In this document: positions 10,438 through 15,451 of the stretch, one piece after another
Position numbering within the stretch: position 1 is the stretch's first letter
Layout of the letters: each line of letters begins with the position of its first letter
Origin: Gamarada debralockiae
Taxonomy: Eukaryota; Ascomycota; Leotiomycetes; Helotiales; Hyphodiscaceae
Length of the DNA: 15,451 nt
Direction of reading: 5' to 3'
NCBI GenBank assembly: GCA_002803225.1
Contig: NXFV01000880.1
Location: 1 to 15,451, forward strand
Position numbers and translations under genes: made by a program
Notes under the pieces: model-generated
What the model was told of the DNA's origin: nothing
The model's database searches: none
What the model saw: the letters and a program-made list of their open reading frames with translations, nothing else

Positions 10438-10722
10438 TGATCACACTTCATATACAGCGATGTGGCAAATGCTGACCAATCCAACCGTCGACTTCTGTCC
10501 TTGTTTGACCTTCCTCCACGGGCACCTCAGAGCATGCCTCAAGACCCCCGTCGCATACAACTCTTCGGCCTCCGCATCAACTGCTGCCCCGGCAAAGGCA
10601 ATGCTTCAGTTCAGCCCGGTTGGCTTTTTCTTGCTGCCGACAGAGACACTCCTTCGCTCTGGGCTTCTTGCAGCTTGGGCCGGCAAATAAGAGGGTCGGG
10701 TCGACACCGCGTGCTCCCTTGA
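10438..10722 (+). other. Unrecognised GC-rich open frame, overlapping a second frame (10379-10690)
   Basis: From just after the TGA at 10438-10440 to a stop near 10722 the plus strand is open for about 94 codons, with a coding-like mix of residues (RRLLSLFDLPPRAPQ, RRIQLFGLRINCCPGKGN). A second plus frame, 10379-10690, is open across the same bases. Neither has a recognised domain, and the first has no early ATG. The stretch is clearly richer in GC than the DNA to the left. It may be a relic exon of a gene or mobile element, or the transcribed leader of an undetected gene. Confidence 0.15.
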
Positions 10723-11725
10723 TACCAATGGACTCCTCGTTCTGGTGAATGCCTGCCGGTTTCGAACCGAGTTACTCAGGGGTTATATCTTTACTTTCCC
10801 CACTAGTTTCGGTCAATCTGTAAATCTATCCTCCCCGTCCTTTCAGAAATTTCAGCGATGCGAAGTTCCGTCCTTCAATTCATTTCAATGAAGGCTAAGT
10901 GTGTATGTTGTAAATAGTAGGACTCTCGGTTCGAGAGAACTCTTGGGTTCACCCCTGGAGTCTTCGTTCGAGATGTAAGAAACGGATTTTGATGTGTCTT
11001 ATTCAGTCCAGCTGACAGCTCTCTCATAAAGAGTCGTCCGAACTGACTTGGTCTGTTGCGCCCGGCCGCCTCTCTCTTTGCCGCCTCTGCCTCTCCCCAG
11101 CTCTCTTGGCCGTCACCGCCTCTTCCTCTCCGCTACTCGTTTCCACGTTACCCCGCCCCCAGTGTTCTCCGGCCCTCCTTCGCCCCGCGACAACCCGCCT
11201 CTATTTCCTTAGGCGTGAAAAGCGCCGATCGAGCAGGACATTCACCAAACAGACAGACGAAGGGGCCGTACGACTTAAGCTAGAGATGCCATTGTTCAGC
11301 AAGAGAGAAGTATTTGTGAAAGCAGAAGCTTCAATAAAAGTTGATGGACCTGAAGAGGCAAAATAGTGAATGCCTTGACGAGGGAAAGATAGCGATGCTC
11401 TACAAAGTGGATGTTGGCGGTGGCTGCATAAGGATGTTAAGCATCGGGGAGAATACGAGACGACTATGTCTAGAAGTGGAAGTGATAATAAGAGCGAGCA
11501 CGACGCGTTGTGCAAAACAGCAAAAGTGGCTTGCCATTCTGCAAAAGCCTACTAGGCCGTGAACTCAAGTTCGGAAGAAAATGCATTGACGACTAATGGA
11601 CTGACTGCAGTCTACTCTCCTATCCTTTGAATGCGTGCATAATATACATAGCGGACCCGATCTCCTTTTTCCCATTCCATCCTTCATATTCCTGGAGCGA
11701 TTCAATTCCTGCATCCATCACCCCA
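10723..11725. other. Intergenic, downstream of the b5-ACAD
   Basis: Contains the CT-rich block listed separately and, next to 11725, what must be the 3' untranslated region of the b5-ACAD gene. A hairpin CTCTCGGTTCGAGAG lies at 10923-10937. Short frames at 11056-11562 on both strands are compositionally biased, and I do not support them as genes. Confidence 0.45.
11040..11215. other. CT-rich, GC-high block
   Basis: This block is dominated by C and T on the plus strand (repeated CCTCTC, CCGCC and CTCTT words such as GCCGCCTCTGCCTCTCC) and stands out from its AT-richer surroundings. Translation in any frame gives low-complexity Ser/Pro/Leu peptides, so openness here means little. Blocks like this occur in promoters and untranslated leaders of filamentous fungi, but I see no gene starting from it with confidence. 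Confidence 0.3.
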
Positions 11726-13768
11726 TCACAACTTCATGCCCAACGCCTTGGCAACCCTCAAGCTCTGCCTAATACTCAAATCCAGCATAATCTCCTCACT
11801 CCCCCCCGGAATAGCATAAGCCCTAACATCCCTATACAATCTCTCAATCTTGCCACCCTGTCCCCCGCGACTATAACTCAACCCACCAAAAATCTGGCTC
11901 GCCTCCCTTGCACAAAACTCAAAAGTAACAGTACTCTGCGCTTTCAGTCCAGCAATAGGTCCTCCAAGACGAAGCATGGCTTCCGTTTCGCCCATCTTGG
12001 AGCATTGGTAGATGATCGCTTCGAGCCAGGAAGATGTGGCTTCGATTTGCCTGGCCATGTGAGCGAGTTTGAGACGGATGACGGCGTGGTTGATGAGTTT
12101 TTGCCCGAAGGTGCGACGCTTATGCGCGTATTTCACGGATTCTTCGTAGCAGACTCGGGAGAAGCGGATGCATTGGATTATTATTCCTATGCGTTCGTGG
12201 TTGAAGTTCGTCATGATGACTGTGGAATGTTAGTAATTTGCAGCTCAGGGGTTGGGAAATGGGGATCGGGAATGGGGCAGGGGAAGTACCTTTGAAGCCT
12301 TGATTCTCCTTTCCGATGAGATTTTCGACGGGGACTTTAACGTCTTCGAATGTGACATACGTCGTGCCGGACGACCATACACCTTGACAATCCATCTTCC
12401 TCGTACTGACACCCCCAAACGATCTCTCGATCAACAACACGGAGACACCATTCATGCCATCCTTGCCCGTCCTCACCGCTGTCGTAAAGTAATCGCACCA
12501 AATGCCGTTGGTTATCCACTTCTTCTCCCCATTAACAATATAATGCTTCCCATCCTCCGACAACTTAGCCTCACATGTCAAATTCGCGACATCACTCCCC
12601 GCATCCGGCTCCGTAATAGCCAGACAAATCCTCTTATCACCATTCAGAATGCCCGGCAAGATCCTATCCACAAGCGGCTTCTTTCCGAACTTCACAAGCG
12701 GCGGGCAACCAATTCCGAAACCTCCAATCACATTCCAGACAAAGCCTCCGGATGCAGCGCGGGATAGTTCGTCGGTGAGGAGCATCTCGTGGAAGAGGTC
12801 CCATTTCTCGGGTGGCACGGAAGCGACACGGTTATTGGTATATTGGGATTGGTAATGCATGCCCAGGAGTCCTGCCAAATAGCCTCTTTCACCCATTGCT
12901 TTATAGATGCTGTCGGGGACTTTGCGGGCCTCGTCCCAGTCACCGACGTTGGGCTCGATTTCGGCGGATACCCAGGCGCGGACTTCGTCGCGGAGGGCGG
13001 CGTGGGTTTCGTTGAAGTAGGGGGAGTGGTACTGTGTGAAGTATGTTCATTAGCAACTGTGTCGGCGAACAATATACTATAGCAAGAGCAATGACAAAGA
13101 GTTCCCACTGGGGATCGTTCAAACAAGCGCAGTGATTCTCAAGGAATAGTTTCTGGCAAGTTCCCCGTCGCATAGCAACTCGCGTGACAGGAAACCGGGC
13201 CCTGCCTCCATGCCATGCGTGCTCGATTTGTGCCCGCAATATAATAGGAAGAGGGGAACGTACGCCTTGATACCAAGTTGGATCCCCAAACGGAATCAAA
13301 TCCCCAAAAGGATCCAACGGCTCCGCATCCTCAGCAGCCTCCGCAGATACAGGAGCAACCGCACCACTCTTCGCCGCAGGCTTCACAACCTCCTTCTTTG
13401 GCTCTGGCGCCGGTTCTGGCTCTGCCGCCTTCTTTGTATCCAGCGATCCGACCTGCAGCTGGCCCTTGTATTTCTTGAGGATACCTTCGTTGTGGTATTT
13501 CCAGAACTGCTTGGAAGCGTCTTTGCCGGCGACTCGGGTGAGGATCTTCTTGCCGCCTGTGGAGGAAGGGTTAGCTCTGTTCGCGGGTTGGAGGGATTGG
13601 GCGAGACTGCAGGGTGGGCTGTGGGAGCGTTGTTGTCTGTGGACTTGGCTTACCTGGATGCTCATCTTGGAATTTCGTCAGGTCGTAGACATCCTCGTCT
13701 ACGATGATGTACAGGTTATCCGGCTTGTTGTGCGATGCGACGTCGCTGGTAGTAAACGTCTTTCCCAT
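11726..13768 (-). CDS. Cytochrome b5-fused acyl-CoA dehydrogenase
   Basis: Flavoenzyme expected to dehydrogenate acyl-CoA to 2-enoyl-CoA, fused to an N-terminal heme domain. Exons 13768-13654, 13556-13264, 13031-12290 and 12219-11726 join without frame errors to 547 residues; introns are 97, 232 and 70 bp with GT-AG ends. Residues 1 to about 77 are a cytochrome b5 domain: the motif HPGG (heme ligand His37) is split by intron 1, and His60 in FWKYHNEG is the second ligand. Residues about 78-125 are a Pro/Ala/Glu/Lys linker. The dehydrogenase follows from about 137: ITEPDAGSDV (275-284), KKWITNG (306-312), an Arg-Arg-Thr-Phe-Gly segment and the C-terminal FAD/dimer motif QIFGGLSYSRGGQGG. In the usual Tyr-Glu-Gly region it has IPGGSEE, so the catalytic base is probably Glu392 in NFNHERIG, as in isovaleryl-type enzymes (inference). 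The ATG has A at -3 and is the first in frame. It ends MKL, which resembles but does not fit the strict peroxisomal PTS1. Confidence 0.95.
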
Positions 13769-13859
13769 TGTGCCGGTATCGTAAGCTGTAGAACTGCCAA
13801 TCTCTCTATTGCTTTTGTATCTCCGTCTTTCCCGGCGCAATCGTTCAATATCTGTCAAC

Positions 13860-13885
13860 AATCCAGTAGAAGAAGAAGGATTCAA
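13860..13885 (-). promoter_or_regulatory. Pyrimidine-rich leader/core promoter tract of the b5-ACAD gene
   Basis: On the gene strand this region carries the run CCTTCTTCTTCTACTGG roughly 95-115 bases upstream of the ATG at 13768. CT-rich tracts at this distance are common near transcription starts of fungal housekeeping genes. I see no TATA box here. The assignment rests on position and composition only. Confidence 0.25.
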
Positions 13886-14896
13886 TCAAGTCTTAGGATC
13901 AAATGTTGTTTGCGGAAGTCGCAGTGAATTTAAAGGAAGATGACAATGGCTCGGTATTCAACCTTTCACATGTCTTCAGCTCTCGCATGTTACATTCCGG
14001 CGTCCAGCCCCACGATTCACGAGTAAGTTACCCTAGGAATCCCCGGATCCTCCTTTTTTGGCATCAGCTGCCGTCAGGAACGCCCTCCGCAATTCCATCA
14101 TGTGGTACCGATTTTTACTATTTCATGATTTCTCATTGGTTGCAGGGGCGCATTTGGCATTTTGCATGTGAATTTTTGGTGCATCATCTAGAAATGCGCT
14201 ATGGTCGCTATGACGGAAGGCCATGACTGACCGACTGGGCCGAGGCATTTTCGACGGTGATACATCAGGTGATTTGGTTTGAAAGTGCGCGATTGTATTT
14301 CCTTTTCTGGGAGTTGAACTCTGAGAATGTGATGGTTTTGGAAATGTTGTTGGATCTCAATAGGCGAAAGTTAGTGGTTACGTAGCAAGGAGGAGATGAG
14401 AAGTTGAGATTTCTGATCTGACCTTTCATCTACTGTCGTTGACTTACATTTTTTTAACAGTTTTCGACTATCCATTCCGGGATGTGACACTTCTAATAGG
14501 GGTCTCAAAAGGACACGCATCTTGAAGCCGTTTTAGCCTATGTACCTAACAATATAGCTTCAGGAAGAATAGAGAGGGATAGCCTACGAAACGACGCGTC
14601 GAGCGCGTCAGGAGGTGTTGTTGTAGCCTTGTTGCTTCATTTTGGTAGTGTTGATCCCCTGCCTCTTAAAAAGTGTCATATCTACACGGAAGGGATAATT
14701 AGGGAGCTCCGATACTCAACGCCTATTACTACTTGCTCACATGGTTCTAATCAAGGTCGAAAATTCGAGCCGATGCTTCATGGTCTCGAAACATTGCTCA
14801 CTTATCGAAGGGCGTTCGGAGGAGGAGTGATTTTGAGTTGGAATCTATGGAGGGGTGTGCTTAGCCCACCTTCATGAACCGAGAAACTGACATAAG
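13886..14896. other. Intergenic, upstream of the b5-ACAD
   Basis: Includes upstream DNA of the b5-ACAD gene. A 107-codon plus frame (13903-14226) and an 82-codon plus frame (14629-14877) have no recognisable domains and no supporting splice or promoter signals. I see no RNA gene. Confidence 0.45.
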
Positions 14897-15282
14897 CAAG
14901 GTCACGTGGAATGGGAGAAAGGTACATCGCCGCAGTTGCCAACACACACTCTCCACAATGAATCATACCTCTAGGTGTGTCGATTAAATACCAGCGAGCA
15001 CTGGGCATGACGTTTCTATATAAGCAGCGCCATCAGTCAGCTTTTGCACATGGCTCACGCTGTTATAGAATTGTGATTGTCAGGAATATTGCCTGAAATA
15101 TCGGTATCTTTAGTACCGATCTGACCCGATATCTGAAGGCTCCGTAGACTCGTCCGTAAGGTACATGTGTACGAGCTGTACAGAGCTCTATATATACAGG
15201 CCCTACTGCAGGTAGAACTGGAACAAGAATTAAGTCAAGTACACCTGAAATATCCCCTTTTACTGGCGTCCACGTGACCTTG
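14897..15282. repeat. Spaced 14 bp inverted repeat, MITE-like layout
   Basis: CAAGGTCACGTGGA at 14897-14910 is matched exactly by its reverse complement at 15269-15282, 386 bases end to end. The match contains the palindrome CACGTG, which raises the odds of coincidence. The flanking bases (ATAAG left, ACCTG right) do not form an obvious target duplication. It could be a small non-autonomous element or two copies of an E-box-type site. Confidence 0.2.
15098..15132. repeat. Nested inverted repeats
   Basis: ATCGGTA (15100-15106) and TACCGAT (15114-15120) form a perfect 7 bp stem with a 7-base loop. A second, overlapping pair, ATATCGG (15098-15104) and CCGATAT (15126-15132), offers an alternative stem. 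An 11-base word CCTGAAATATC occurs at 15092-15102 and again at 15244-15254. The arrangement may belong to a small mobile element in this segment, but no gene is attached. Confidence 0.5.
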
Positions 15283-15324
15283 ACCTGCCCCACTAGACCA
15301 TAAATTTGACAGTGATCATACTTA

Positions 15325-15451
15325 CAGTAGACCTCGATATAAGAATCCTCTACATAAGAATACCTGACTAATAAGAATCGATTTCGGGCCCCTGTTTCTT
15401 GATTTTCTAAGTCATGGGACCTTGATATAAGAATACCTGACTATATTCTTA
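15325..15451. mobile_element. Terminal part of a probable pogo/Fot1-like (Tc1/mariner) DNA transposon, cut by the window edge
   Basis: Starting at CAGTAGACCTCGATATAAG, directly after a TA dinucleotide (15323-15324), the sequence has the form of pogo-group inverted repeats: CAGT, then ACCTCGATATAA. Inside it the octamer ATAAGAAT recurs at 15339, 15354, 15371 and 15427, and the reverse complement TAAGAAT closes the window (15445-15451). The segments GACCTCGATATAAGAAT and GACCTTGATATAAGAAT are near-direct copies. Subterminal repeats like these are usual transposase-binding arrays in this superfamily. No transposase and no second terminus are visible, so completeness and true orientation are unknown. 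It could also be a non-autonomous (MITE) copy. Confidence 0.5.

Noticed and set aside
10756..10937. T-loop-like words (GGTTCGA) suggesting tRNA genes near 10756-10769 and 10923-10937
   Set aside because: No A-box, acceptor stem or anticodon arm can be fitted on either strand; the second is simply a hairpin.
11726..11734. Peroxisomal PTS1 signal at the b5-ACAD C-terminus (MKL)
   Set aside because: The first position should be Ser, Ala or Cys in the usual consensus. The resemblance is too weak to call localisation.
11627..12295. Longest plus-strand open frame, 222 codons
   Set aside because: It is antisense to exons 3 and 4 of the b5-ACAD gene, whose minus-strand frame matches the family throughout. 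The openness is a shadow of that coding sequence.
13210..13707. Plus-strand frame of 165 codons and several neighbours
   Set aside because: Antisense to exons 1-2 and introns of the b5-ACAD gene, with low-complexity translation and no domain.

Overview
The window is nuclear DNA of a filamentous ascomycete (Pezizomycotina). Both recognisable genes are interrupted by short spliceosomal introns (48-105 bp in one, 70-232 bp in the other) with GTAAGT/GTGAGT-like donors, and several show CTAAT/CTAAC-like branch motifs. Their protein families, an ascomycete-type laccase and a cytochrome b5-fused acyl-CoA dehydrogenase, are typical of that group. Leotiomycetes is plausible, but the class cannot be fixed from sequence reading alone. 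Gene density is low: about 4.7 kb of 15.5 kb is confidently genic, and the rest looks like relic-rich intergenic DNA.

Layout: 1-3175 is intergenic, with one weak spliced-ORF candidate near 1069-1418. A 16-exon laccase gene runs on the minus strand from 5867 to 3176, with a TATA-like box just upstream. 5973-11725 is a long gene-poor stretch with two AT-rich blocks (about 7780-7925 and 9230-9450), a few unrecognised open frames (8740-9115, 9463-9846, 10438-10722) and a CT-rich GC block (about 11040-11215). A four-exon cytochrome b5/acyl-CoA dehydrogenase gene lies on the minus strand from 13768 to 11726. 13769-15324 is intergenic with nested inverted repeats. At the right edge, from about 15325, a sequence with the look of a Tc1/mariner-pogo (Fot1-like) terminal inverted repeat begins and runs off the window.

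The two recognised genes lie on the same strand but about 5.9 kb apart and have unrelated roles: secreted phenol oxidation versus intracellular fatty acyl-CoA oxidation. Nothing indicates a cluster. The main point of interest is that the laccase keeps all copper ligands and its C-terminal DSGL end but appears to carry two lesions: a frame offset of one base across its third intron and a GG in place of AG at its tenth 3' splice site. It may be a young pseudogene, an atypically spliced gene, or contain sequencing errors. The second point is the b5-ACAD, which has Pro-Gly-Gly where many acyl-CoA dehydrogenases carry the catalytic Glu, but has a Glu at the alternative (isovaleryl-type) position. 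I found no convincing new multi-gene system.
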